A program made the translations under genes and the position numbers. A stretch of DNA of 28,686 bases, from the IMG/VR virus record IMGVR_UViG_3300032334_000372, positions 1 to 28,686 of that record; one strand, given 5' to 3'. Numbering within the stretch: the stretch's first letter is position 1; each line of letters starts with the position of its first letter. This stretch comes from a virus. This document shows positions 7,945 to 14,608 of this stretch, one piece after another. Below the pieces are notes generated by a model that worked only from the letters and a program-made list of their open reading frames with translations, searched no databases and was not told the DNA's origin.

Positions 7945-8192
7945 TGACCGACACGAACTTCAGCGCGATGGTCACAAGCCGCCGCGCCAAAGCTCTTGAG
8001 CAACTGGACGGCTGGCGGGATTTCGCCGTCTATATGACCGATGAGGAGGTGCAGCACTGGCGAGATGTTGCCACGCTATGCAACCGCATCCTGATCGCGG
8101 TGCGAGCCGATGCCGATCAGGTCGAACTATCTGGGCTAACTGACCAGATGTATAAGGCGACAGATGCTGCAATCGCAGCGGGAGGGAACTAA
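7944..8192 (+). CDS. Hypothetical helical protein
   Basis: 82 aa, TAATG-coupled. Predicted all-helical (RAKALEQLDGWRDFAVYM, DEEVQHWRDVATLCNRILIAV, DQMYKATDAAIAAG) with an acidic tendency and no known motif. An AAGGAGGG ribosome binding site lies just upstream (7930-7937). Function unknown. It belongs to the early small-gene block. Confidence 0.65.
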   Translation: MTDTNFSAMVTSRRAKALEQLDGWRDFAVYMTDEEVQHWRDVATLCNRILIAVRADADQVELSGLTDQMYKATDAAIAAGGN

Positions 8193-8407
8193 TGAACAAG
8201 CACTTCAGCAAGGGCATTGAGGCGATCACAGTCCGGAATGCCGTGAACGGCAACACGGTGCGAACGTACTTCATGTTTGACTGCACCTGCGGCTATCACG
8301 TCTCAAGTGACGACCGCACAGAGGTCGTTCGGGCGATCAACAAGCATTGCGCCGAGCCATCGGCGCGAGAGGTAGCAGCCCACGCAGGGCGGGAGGTGAG
8401 CAAGTGA
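8192..8407 (+). CDS. Hypothetical protein with CxC motif
   Basis: 71 aa, TAATG-coupled. A beta-rich middle with FDCTCGYHVSS and a later INKHC could form a small metal site (Cys, Cys, His, His/Cys). The C-terminal tail is Ala/Glu-rich. No family is recognised. The next gene starts within its stop codon (GTGA), indicating translational coupling. Confidence 0.65.
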   Translation: MNKHFSKGIEAITVRNAVNGNTVRTYFMFDCTCGYHVSSDDRTEVVRAINKHCAEPSAREVAAHAGREVSK

Positions 8408-8751
8408 GCGCAGCAACAGAGATCAAGGCTCCAGAGCGCGATACCTCCTACAACGGGTGGTCGAACTACGAAACGTGGGTTGTCAAGCTCTGGATTGACA
8501 ACGACGGATACGCGGGAGGTGCTGAATCGGTCAGCGATCAGGCGAAATATTTCCGCGCTGAGAATCCGGACGACGCGGATACCGCAACTCACGAACTTGC
8601 CAAATGGATTGAGGATGCGATTGATCAGGACATTGATAACAGCGACGAGAAGGCGCTGACGGAGGGGCTATTCGCCGACCTGCTCGGTCGCTCGCTGAAA
8701 CAGGTGAACTGGGGTGAAATCGCCGCAGCATACATTGAGGAGGTCGAATGA
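8404..8751 (+). CDS. Conserved phage protein of the YNGWSNYETW type
   Basis: 115 aa from the GTG at 8404 (GTGA overlap). The segment YNGWSNYETWVVKLWIDND is the hallmark of a widespread phage protein family of unknown function (DUF7249-like). Family members are about this length, with the motif near the N-terminus followed by acidic helices, as here (ATHELAKWIEDAIDQDID). Its sporadic occurrence in phage early regions suggests an accessory host-interaction role, but no activity is known to me. Confidence 0.75.
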   Translation: MSAATEIKAPERDTSYNGWSNYETWVVKLWIDNDGYAGGAESVSDQAKYFRAENPDDADTATHELAKWIEDAIDQDIDNSDEKALTEGLFADLLGRSLKQVNWGEIAAAYIEEVE

Positions 8752-8852
8752 CGATCAAGGCAGCGATTCGGCGGGGACTTGGGATCGGAATCATCCTTGG
8801 TACTTACGCGGTGCTGGGCTATGTGATTGCGTGGGTGATCGTATGCGGCTGA
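8748..8852 (+). CDS. 34-aa single-span membrane protein
   Basis: A short gene fitting exactly between its neighbours: the ATG at 8748 overlaps the previous TGA (ATGA), and GAGGAGGTCG directly upstream supplies a ribosome binding site. It encodes a basic N-terminus (MTIKAAIRRG) and one hydrophobic helix (LGIGIILGTYAVLGYVIAWVIV) ending VCG. The tight coupling on both sides is the main evidence that it is real. The role is unknown. Confidence 0.6.
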   Translation: MTIKAAIRRGLGIGIILGTYAVLGYVIAWVIVCG

Positions 8853-8992
8853 ACCGTAAGAACCAGCCGCGCACCTATCGCAACTTCTATACTACAGCGC
8901 AGCGCACTCAAGCTAAGTCGCGATCAGTCCGGAACGCGACGGCAGCCGTGCTCGTGATCCTAGCGGTGCTGATCCTGCGCGGGGTAAACTGA
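8843..8992 (+). CDS. 49-aa basic single-span membrane protein
   Basis: The ATG at 8843 lies 10 bases inside the previous gene. The first 31 residues are strongly basic (RLNRKNQPRTYRNFYTTAQR, then TQAKSRSVR), followed by one transmembrane helix (ATAAVLVILAVLILRGV) at the C-terminus. Positive-inside topology would place the N-terminus in the cytoplasm. It could bind nucleic acid at the membrane or inhibit a host membrane protein, but nothing here decides that. Confidence 0.55.
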   Translation: MRLNRKNQPRTYRNFYTTAQRTQAKSRSVRNATAAVLVILAVLILRGVN

Positions 8993-9171
8993 TGCCGATT
9001 CAAGAGTTCACCTGCTTGATTTGTGGCGCTCGGAAGTATCGAGACTTGTCGGTCGTGCGACCGCGCAACGTGGTCTGCGTACCTTGCCATGCGTTCATGG
9101 ACAGGACGGCGGTGCTTCCCGATGATGCACCAATCCCCGACGCGCAAGCGGACAGGGTTCGACCTCAATGA
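8992..9171 (+). CDS. 59-aa zinc-ribbon protein
   Basis: It has start-stop overlaps on both sides (TGATG at 8990-8994; ATGA with the methyltransferase at 9168). It has two CxxC knuckles, Cys8/Cys11 and Cys29/Cys32 followed by His33, 17 residues apart, the pattern of a zinc ribbon. An acidic, Pro-rich tail follows. It is coupled directly to the cytosine methyltransferase, which may mean a role in the same process, but small zinc ribbons are common in phage early regions. Confidence 0.7.
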   Translation: MPIQEFTCLICGARKYRDLSVVRPRNVVCVPCHAFMDRTAVLPDDAPIPDAQADRVRPQ

Positions 9172-10241
9172 AACACGCTTCGTTTTTCAGCGGGGTCGGC
9201 GGTCTGGATCTCGGATTCCATCGTGCGGGAATCACGACCGTAAGCGTCTCCGAGATTGATCCATACGCAAGCTCTGTACTAGCCGAGCGATTCCCAGACG
9301 CTCTGAATCTGGGCAATATCTTGGAGGTCAAACCTAATGACATTCCGGACGCAGACATCTGGAGCGGGGGATTCCCCTGCCAAGACCTCAGCGCAGCAGG
9401 ACTCAGGAAGGGATTCGCTGCAGGAACACGATCTAGCCTTGCATTCAGGTTCCTTGACCTTGTGGAGCAGCGACGACCAAACTGGCTCGTGCTTGAGAAC
9501 GTGCCAGGGCTCCTCACATCCAATCGCGGCGCTGACTTCGCCCGACTTCTCAGCGAGATGGTCGAACTCGGGTACAGCGTCTCGTGGCGGGTTCTCGATG
9601 CTCAACACTTCGGAGTCCCCCAGCGAAGGCGACGCGTGTTCATTGTCGGAAATCTTGGAGCCGACCGTGCCGCTGAGGTTCTACTTGAGTGCAAGGGCTG
9701 CGAGCGGCATCCTGCGCCGAGCCGAACGCAGAGGGAAGGTGCTGCCAGCGGAGCTACATCAGGCGCTGGAATCTCTGGCGAGCCAATCAGCCAAGAGCGC
9801 GAATGGAATGCGACGGCTCACTCCGACAGAAACGGAACGACTGATGGGATATCCGGACGGCTGGACGATCAGCCACTCGTGGCAACGGCGACAGCGTTCG
9901 GGCAATATGAAATGACTTCTATTGCTGGAACACTCCGAGCGAAGGGAGGGGATGCTGGTGGTGGCTCCGAGACGATCCTCTCGTTCCCATCTCGCTTCGG
10001 AAGCAACGCGAGCGTGTCAATCGACCAAGCGCAATCAATGGCGCACAGCGCGGGGGCGCCAGCCATTCTACGCATACCAGAACAGCAACAGTCAGCATTC
10101 AGCGACGGCGCATTGTTGCCACAGGGGATTGATTCGCACCGCTACCGCTGCTGCGGGAACGGGGTGGTCGCTCCTGTAGCGGAATGGATCGGACGGAGAA
10201 TCCGTTTGGTCGAGCAGCAGTATCAAGAAGGAGGGAAGTAA
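9168..10241 (+). CDS. DNA (cytosine-5) methyltransferase
   Basis: 357 aa. Transfers a methyl group from S-adenosylmethionine to C5 of cytosine in DNA. Motifs in order: I FSGVGGLDLGF (7-17), IV GGFPCQDLS with catalytic Cys71, VI ENV (110-112), VIII QRRRR (152-156), and X with GNGVV (330-334) followed by VAEWIGRRI. The region 175-320 holds the target-recognition part and includes TLRAKGGDAGGGSE, common in phage enzymes. The usual LTPxExERLxGxPDGWT segment before motif X is not in this frame; it is encoded in the +1 frame by the overlapping gene at 9337-9915. The product may be the first enzyme of a hypermodification pathway, since a TET-associated-type glycosyltransferase lies downstream. Target sequence is unknown; TCCGGA is a candidate. 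Confidence 0.9.
   Translation: MKHASFFSGVGGLDLGFHRAGITTVSVSEIDPYASSVLAERFPDALNLGNILEVKPNDIPDADIWSGGFPCQDLSAAGLRKGFAAGTRSSLAFRFLDLVEQRRPNWLVLENVPGLLTSNRGADFARLLSEMVELGYSVSWRVLDAQHFGVPQRRRRVFIVGNLGADRAAEVLLECKGCERHPAPSRTQREGAASGATSGAGISGEPISQEREWNATAHSDRNGTTDGISGRLDDQPLVATATAFGQYEMTSIAGTLRAKGGDAGGGSETILSFPSRFGSNASVSIDQAQSMAHSAGAPAILRIPEQQQSAFSDGALLPQGIDSHRYRCCGNGVVAPVAEWIGRRIRLVEQQYQEGGK
9337..9915 (+). CDS. Overlapping gene inside the cytosine methyltransferase (+1 frame)
   Basis: 192 aa wholly within the methyltransferase gene. An independent start is suggested by GGAGG at 9323-9327, 9 bases before ATG 9337. The N-terminal half is Ser/Thr-rich, as expected of an overprinted frame. Residues about 100-140 (CSLSEILEP, FYLSARAASGILRRAERRGK) match, from memory, a protein type that recurs in phages as an alternate reading of methyltransferase DNA. 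Residues 159-177 (RRLTPTETERLMGYPDGWT) are a textbook C5-methyltransferase segment that normally sits just before motif X. So this frame holds a methyltransferase element that frame 0 lacks. Options: a separate partner protein, a frameshift product, or a relic of rearrangement. Function unknown. Confidence 0.6.
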   Translation: MTFRTQTSGAGDSPAKTSAQQDSGRDSLQEHDLALHSGSLTLWSSDDQTGSCLRTCQGSSHPIAALTSPDFSARWSNSGTASRGGFSMLNTSESPSEGDACSLSEILEPTVPLRFYLSARAASGILRRAERRGKVLPAELHQALESLASQSAKSANGMRRLTPTETERLMGYPDGWTISHSWQRRQRSGNMK

Positions 10242-11185
10242 TGGCGAAACAGTACGAGTTTGTCAAGGCGCCGCAGCGATCCGACGAGTGGCTCAAGCTC
10301 AGGAAGCGCGGAATCGGTGCATCGGATATGGCTGCGGTGATGGGGGTCAGCCCCTACAAGACCGCCTATCAACTGTGGGGCGAGAAAACAGGGACGCTTC
10401 CGGAACAGAAGGTTGGCGCTGCAGCCAACCGTGGCGTGCTGCTAGAGGATGCGGTCGCCAAGTATTACGAACAGGAGACTGGACTCAAGCTCCGCAAGAG
10501 CAACGGGGTCGTGCGACTCAAGAGCATCCCGCGATTCATGGCGAGCCTTGATCGAACCATCGCAGGATCAAGCGGGATCGTTGAGATCAAAACGAGCGCA
10601 TCCCCACGCTGGTCAATGTACCCAGTACCGCCTGAGGTGATCATCCAGACAACTTGGCAAATGGGAATCGTCGGCGCACCTTGGTGCGATGTCGCCGTCC
10701 TGCTGGGTGGTCTGGTATTCCGGATTCAGCGAGTGCAGTTTGATCCTGAACTGTATGCAGGGATGCAAGAGGTAGCCATTCAGTTCTTGAAGGCGGTTGA
10801 TACGAATACGGCTCCGGACTTGACTGGTCTGGACGCTGCAGCATTCGCGCTCGCCACACCACAGACTGCAGAGGAATATGTTCCTGCAGCCAGCGAGCAC
10901 GAGACCCTGTTCGGGGAGTATCGATCAACAAAGGCGCAGGTCATCACGCTTGAAACGAAGCTCGCCGACATCGAGATCAAACTCAAACAGGCGATCGGCG
11001 AGAAGGCTGGTCTGGTCGGCAACGGCTGGACGATCAACTGGCGACAAGCCAAGCCGTCTGAGGTGACCGACTGGAAGTTGGTTGCACAGGCTGCTGGCGC
11101 GCTGCCACAGGTGATCGCGACCTACACCGACATCAAGCAGGGCAGCCGCCGATTCGTGGTCAAGGACGGGGGTCTGAATGATTGA
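10241..11185 (+). CDS. YqaJ-type recombination exonuclease
   Basis: 314 aa from ATG 10241, preceded by AAGGAGGGAA and fused to the previous TAA as TAATG. Lambda-exonuclease-like PD-(D/E)XK fold: RSDEWLKLRKRGIGASD (13-29) with the family's substrate-binding Arg and Ser-Asp, Glu69 in the helix RGVLLEDAV, Asp104 (SLDRT) and Glu115-x-Lys117 (VEIKTS) form the catalytic set. The family resects DNA ends to give 3' single strands for annealing. The C-terminal ~100 residues hold a charged helix (QVITLETKLADIEIKLKQAIGEK) seen in phage YqaJ proteins. It is coupled with the Rad52-like annealing protein downstream, forming a two-component recombinase system. Confidence 0.9.
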   Translation: MAKQYEFVKAPQRSDEWLKLRKRGIGASDMAAVMGVSPYKTAYQLWGEKTGTLPEQKVGAAANRGVLLEDAVAKYYEQETGLKLRKSNGVVRLKSIPRFMASLDRTIAGSSGIVEIKTSASPRWSMYPVPPEVIIQTTWQMGIVGAPWCDVAVLLGGLVFRIQRVQFDPELYAGMQEVAIQFLKAVDTNTAPDLTGLDAAAFALATPQTAEEYVPAASEHETLFGEYRSTKAQVITLETKLADIEIKLKQAIGEKAGLVGNGWTINWRQAKPSEVTDWKLVAQAAGALPQVIATYTDIKQGSRRFVVKDGGLND

Positions 11186-11681
11186 ACAGACGGTCGTTCT
11201 GAACGCCGACCAATGGGGTCGAGCGGGATACATCGGCGCACTGCGCGACGCTCGCAGCAAGGCGCGGGGACAGCAAGGGCGCAATGGACAGAGTCCGGAC
11301 CGCTCCCTGCAAAACCACATTGATGGCGCCGCAGCCGAACTAGCAGTCTGCACCGCACTTGGGTTACCTTGGGCGGCTCATGTCGACACCTATTTGTCCG
11401 AGCCAGACGTGGAGGTACCTTGGCTCGGCGGTATAGAGGTGAAATGGACGGCGAGCACTGGGCTCATCGTTCGCGAGAACGACCAGCACGAGCAAGCGCA
11501 CGTGTTGGTCACAGGATTCGGTCCGATCAAACGGATCGTGGGCTGGCTGGACGTAGAGCGACTACGATCCTTGAAGGCGCAGCCAAAGCATCAGTTCGGG
11601 AATGGTCGCGCCGACGCGTGGCTGGTTCCGTTTGATGAGCTAAACGACTGGGGACTATTCCCCAAGGAGGTAGTTCGATGA
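11178..11681 (+). CDS. PD-(D/E)XK-like nuclease domain protein
   Basis: 167 aa, overlapping the exonuclease gene by 8 bases. Candidate catalytic residues: Glu54 in the helix DGAAAELAV, Asp77 (SEPDVEV) and Glu87-x-Lys89 (GIEVKWT), with beta strands between, as in restriction-enzyme-like nucleases. A Trp-rich C-terminal part (GWLDVERL, AWLVPFDELNDWG) follows. It sits between the exonuclease and annealing genes, so recombination or repair is likely. The exact substrate is unknown and the fold is assigned by motif only. Confidence 0.6.
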   Translation: MIEQTVVLNADQWGRAGYIGALRDARSKARGQQGRNGQSPDRSLQNHIDGAAAELAVCTALGLPWAAHVDTYLSEPDVEVPWLGGIEVKWTASTGLIVRENDQHEQAHVLVTGFGPIKRIVGWLDVERLRSLKAQPKHQFGNGRADAWLVPFDELNDWGLFPKEVVR

Positions 11682-12385
11682 ACAAGCACTCGGAGATTCT
11701 CGCCGCGCTTGCGGCTCCATTCCCGCCTGAGGTCATCAGGCATCGACCAGGTGTCGGCGGTAAGGACTTGACGTGGGTTGATGCCCGAACCGTTGCAGCC
11801 CGACTGGATGAGGTGCTGGGAATCAGCGCATGGGACTTCGCGGTCGAGCCAGTCGGCGAGACGAGCACCGTGGTCGGCATCCTGACCCTGCGATTTCCGG
11901 ACGGGTCAGTAGCTCGGCGGCAGGACTTTGGGTACGAAACAGGCGGCTCTGGCGAATCCCTCAAGGAAGCGTCCTCAGACGCTCTCAGGCGCTGCGCTTC
12001 CCTGTTTGGGGTCGCGAGATACCTGTACGCGGGTGCAAACGCCTCTACGGGGCGCATTCCCGCCCCTACGGGGATTCCTGCAGCCCCTGCTCGACCAGCC
12101 CAGCCAGCACGGGCTATTCCGGAACCGCAGGACACGGTCGTCCTGAAGGCAGCGGTCGCCCTATTCCAAGAGGATCAGTGCCCTGAGCACGGGCTACCGT
12201 GGAGCCAGAAACCAGCAGGGATCTCAAAGGCGGGGAAGGCGTATGCAGCCTTCTGGACCTGCAGCGGTAAAACGGACGGACAGTGGTGCAGGAACAAGCC
12301 CTCAATCGCGTGGGTGAATCGACAGAGCGAACCAATCGGCGCACCAGCCGAAGGCACGGATCGCCTAGAGGATCTACCTTTCTGA
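11678..12385 (+). CDS. Rad52-family single-strand annealing protein
   Basis: 235 aa, ATGA overlap with the gene before. The N-terminal ~115 residues match Rad52/22 annealing proteins: WVDARTVAARLDEVLGISAWDF, then the signature SLKEASSDALRRCASLFGVARYLY. It anneals complementary single strands, here probably those made by the YqaJ exonuclease. An Ala/Pro linker (about 119-150) leads to a C-terminal Cys-containing segment (CPEHGLPW, FWTCSGKTDGQWC) resembling a zinc ribbon. The last residues, RLEDLPF, resemble the acidic DxPF tip of bacterial SSB, which recruits partner proteins. A hairpin follows the stop codon. Confidence 0.85.
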   Translation: MNKHSEILAALAAPFPPEVIRHRPGVGGKDLTWVDARTVAARLDEVLGISAWDFAVEPVGETSTVVGILTLRFPDGSVARRQDFGYETGGSGESLKEASSDALRRCASLFGVARYLYAGANASTGRIPAPTGIPAAPARPAQPARAIPEPQDTVVLKAAVALFQEDQCPEHGLPWSQKPAGISKAGKAYAAFWTCSGKTDGQWCRNKPSIAWVNRQSEPIGAPAEGTDRLEDLPF

Positions 12386-12407
12386 CCCGCCAGCAGCGAT
12401 AGCACAC

Positions 12408-12439
12408 GGGGGAGCGGCGGCGGGTTACGCCGCTCCCCC
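12408..12439 (+). terminator. GC-rich hairpin downstream of the annealing protein gene
   Basis: A perfect 12-base stem (GGGGGAGCGGCG at 12408-12419, CGCCGCTCCCCC at 12428-12439) with an 8-base loop. There is no T-run after it. It fills most of the gap 12386-12459 and ends before the GGAGGAC ribosome binding site (12449-12455) of the next gene. It may attenuate transcription or protect RNA ends. Confidence 0.55.
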
Positions 12440-12459
12440 ACCAGAACGGAGGACAACCG

Positions 12460-12882
12460 ATGAGCTTATGGATCAAATGGGACGTGAATGCCCACAAGGA
12501 TGCGGCTATCTCGACGATCAGCGACACAGCATTCCGCGCCTTCATTGTCGCGATTGCAGAATCCAAGCAACTGCGAAGTGCAGGGCGGTTCAAGAGCCGC
12601 GAACATCTCCGGACCTGCATCGGCGCACGGCTGGGACGAGCGATTCCGCAACTGCTTGAGGCTGGTCTACTGATGCAGACTGGGGACGGCGACATCCTGA
12701 TCTCGAACTATGCTCGGTATCAAGTGGATCCCACGTCGAGCAAGCGTCAACGAGATTTCATCGCGAGATCAAGCACGAAATCCAGAACGGATAACGCACT
12801 AGAGCAGAGCAGAACTAGAACAGAGAAGAATCCCCCTACCCCCTTAGGGCTAGGCGAGATTCTCAAGAGGGCGACACGATGA
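12460..12882 (+). CDS. Winged-helix-type replication-associated protein
   Basis: 140 aa with a good ribosome binding site (CGGAGGAC, 12448-12455). Residues 1-85 (LWIKWDVNAHKD, TAFRAFIVAIAESKQLRSAG, LGRAIPQLLEAGLLMQT, ILISNYARYQ) have the helix pattern and the acidic-to-basic switch of the winged-helix N-terminal domain in phage replisome organisers. The basic segment SSKRQRDFIARSSTKSRT and a Pro-rich tail follow. The usual C-terminal DnaD or helicase-loader domain is absent, so it is short for that family. It may recruit host replication enzymes, since the phage has no polymerase or helicase of its own. Function is inferred. Confidence 0.55.
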   Translation: MSLWIKWDVNAHKDAAISTISDTAFRAFIVAIAESKQLRSAGRFKSREHLRTCIGARLGRAIPQLLEAGLLMQTGDGDILISNYARYQVDPTSSKRQRDFIARSSTKSRTDNALEQSRTRTEKNPPTPLGLGEILKRATR

Positions 12883-13418
12883 GAAACGTAGCACTGAGCG
12901 GACGCGCAGGGACGGGGAAATCAACGCTGGCTGGTCTACTGGCGCAGCATTACGAGTACCACACGACGAGCATCGCAACGCCGATCCGGACGATCGCGAC
13001 GATGTCGTATGGACCGTTTGACAAGACGAAGAGCTATCCGATGGAACAACTTGGGCTATCGACCTTTGTTTCTGGACGAGAACTGTTGCAGAACATTGGG
13101 GCATCGCTGCGGGAGATGGATTCGTACTTCTGGATGCGAGCGTGGGAGCGCAGCCTCTGGACCAAGGGTGCTGAGCCGTGGGTGGTCGACGATCTCAGAC
13201 TTGATGCCGAGCACGAGTACATCAGACGGCTATTTCCGGACACGCTCTTCGTCAGGCTGGTTCGACCAGACCAGCGCACCGATCAGGCGTGGCAGCAGGA
13301 CATCACCGAGCGCGGGGCAGGAGATCTCCCTGCTGCGCTGGTACTAGACACCGTCGCGCTGACGGAGGTAGAGTGCCTACAGGCAATCGTCGAGATGGCG
13401 AGAAGGGAGAACGCATGA
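12879..13418 (+). CDS. Deoxynucleoside monophosphate kinase-like P-loop protein
   Basis: 179 aa, ATGA overlap with the previous gene. Walker A GRAGTGKST at 8-16, a nucleotide-binding core, VVDDLRL as a Walker-B-like strand, and a Gln/Arg-rich lid region (VRPDQRTDQAWQQD) are the pattern of phage deoxynucleoside monophosphate kinases and related AAA-like kinases. It would phosphorylate dNMPs and help supply dNTPs, possibly including altered ones. Length fits the family (about 170-240). The substrate cannot be read from the sequence. Confidence 0.75.
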   Translation: MRNVALSGRAGTGKSTLAGLLAQHYEYHTTSIATPIRTIATMSYGPFDKTKSYPMEQLGLSTFVSGRELLQNIGASLREMDSYFWMRAWERSLWTKGAEPWVVDDLRLDAEHEYIRRLFPDTLFVRLVRPDQRTDQAWQQDITERGAGDLPAALVLDTVALTEVECLQAIVEMARRENA

Positions 13419-13642
13419 GCACCTTTGAGGAGCTTGAGACGAGCGCGTCTATGCTCGGATTCCGGAACGTGACGATCTCGGTTGATGTAGAGACACGAGT
13501 TGTGATCCTGCAATGTGAGGATGCCGATGGGAACAAGATGACCGTTGAGGTTGACGGTGTGCAGGTGGCAATCGACCGAATGCACGCCAGACTCGCTGCG
13601 CTGCTGAGTGCAGAATCCCCAGCCGCAGAGGAGGTACACTGA
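13415..13642 (+). CDS. Small hypothetical protein
   Basis: 75 aa from ATG 13415, which overlaps the kinase stop (ATGA) and has an AGGGAGA ribosome binding site (13404-13410). Acidic alpha/beta composition (VTISVDVETRVVILQCEDADGNKMTVEV then the helix AIDRMHARLAALLSAE). No family recognised. Translationally coupled to the kinase and to the next gene. Confidence 0.65.
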   Translation: MSTFEELETSASMLGFRNVTISVDVETRVVILQCEDADGNKMTVEVDGVQVAIDRMHARLAALLSAESPAAEEVH

Positions 13643-13941
13643 TGATCGTCAAGCGGGTCACTTTCAAAGGCGAGCCATATTTCGTTTCGCAATCACTCGC
13701 AACCGCTGAAATGTTCTCCGTTGACGGACAACTTTGGGCGAAGCTCAGTACCTACGTGGAAGGGGAGACCCCTCCTGCTGGGTACTTCTTCTGCAAGGCA
13801 TACAGCGAGAACGAAGAGTTGGTCGATGAGTTGATTCGGCAGGGCGCGCTGGTCGTTCGACCTGAACCAATCCTGCTGCCACCGTATGGCGCTCGCGTCT
13901 ACATCGCGCGTGTCAACGCCGATCCGGAACCAGAACAATGA
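13642..13941 (+). CDS. Hypothetical protein
   Basis: 99 aa with an AGAGGAGGT ribosome binding site (13627-13635). It starts with a beta hairpin (MIVKRVTFKGEPYFVSQSLA) and is otherwise mixed, with a Pro-rich C-terminus (PEPILLPPYGARVYIARV). No known motif. The next small membrane protein begins inside its stop. Confidence 0.65.
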   Translation: MIVKRVTFKGEPYFVSQSLATAEMFSVDGQLWAKLSTYVEGETPPAGYFFCKAYSENEELVDELIRQGALVVRPEPILLPPYGARVYIARVNADPEPEQ

Positions 13942-14102
13942 TCAACACACTGGTTGTCGCGCTCGTGCTGATCCACACAGGGATCGCTATGTGTATGGCG
14001 TGGATCGCCCTCACGGTTCCGCGCGCGAATCTCGTGATCGTATCTGTCTGGTTCGTGATCAGCGTGCTGACAGCGATTCTACTTGGGAGGGCTATTCGAT
14101 GA
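13938..14102 (+). CDS. 54-aa two-span membrane protein
   Basis: A small gene with ATGA overlaps on both sides (13938 with the previous TGA; its TGA at 14100 with the next ATG at 14099). It encodes two hydrophobic helices (LVVALVLIHTGIAMCMAWIA and VIVSVWFVISVLTAILL) joined by TVPRAN, ending in a basic tail. The exact fit between neighbours strongly supports it. It could be a second holin or an inhibitor of a host membrane protein; neither can be shown. Confidence 0.7.
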   Translation: MINTLVVALVLIHTGIAMCMAWIALTVPRANLVIVSVWFVISVLTAILLGRAIR

Positions 14103-14608
14103 AGTTTGCATACGCCGACCCGCCGTATCACAAACAGGGCAAGAAACTGTACGGCGAGCACCACAAGGATGCTGCTGTTTGGGATTCAAAGGACGAGCAC
14201 CTCAAACTTATTGCACGACTGATTACTGAATATCCGGACGGCTGGGCGCTCTCGTGCAATCCTGCAGACTTGCGCTGGCTGCTACCAGCAACGCCCGAAG
14301 GGACTCGCGTGTGCGCGTGGGTGAAAACATTTCACCAGATTCGACCGACGACTGTGCAGTTTGCATGGGAGCCAGTGATCTTGTACGGAGGGCGCAAGGA
14401 CAACAAGCGCAGCCCAATGGTGCGAGATTGGTACATCGGAGTTCCAACGCGGATGAAGGGACTTCCGGGGGCGAAATCCGACGAGTTCAACGACTGGATT
14501 CTGGACTTGCTGAACTATGAGGACGGCGATCAGGTAGACGATCTGTTCCCCGGAACGGCTGGAATGGCTCGTGCGATAGACCGCCTAAACCTCTGGCGGC
14601 TACGATGA
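14099..14608 (+). CDS. DNA adenine N6-methyltransferase-like protein
   Basis: 169 aa from ATG 14099. Motif IV DPPY lies at residues 7-10 and the SAM-binding motif I (FPGTAG, 150-155) is at the C-terminus, the beta-class order (catalytic motif first). The middle (PDGWALSCNPADLRWLL, VCAWVKTF, WEPVILYGG) matches small phage N6-adenine or amino-methyltransferases, some used to block host restriction. It is short, so target recognition may be minimal or supplied by another protein. Substrate base and site are unknown. It is separate from the cytosine-5 enzyme, giving the phage two different DNA methylation activities. Confidence 0.8.
   Translation: MKFAYADPPYHKQGKKLYGEHHKDAAVWDSKDEHLKLIARLITEYPDGWALSCNPADLRWLLPATPEGTRVCAWVKTFHQIRPTTVQFAWEPVILYGGRKDNKRSPMVRDWYIGVPTRMKGLPGAKSDEFNDWILDLLNYEDGDQVDDLFPGTAGMARAIDRLNLWRLR

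Noticed and set aside
9922-10179. Third-frame open stretch inside the methyltransferase gene
   Set aside because: No family match, no ribosome binding site and no methyltransferase element, unlike the 9337-9915 frame.
11527-12135. Minus-strand open frame (202 codons) opposite the Rad52-like gene
   Set aside because: Composition is what an antisense copy of a GC-rich gene gives; no motif and no room for a promoter.
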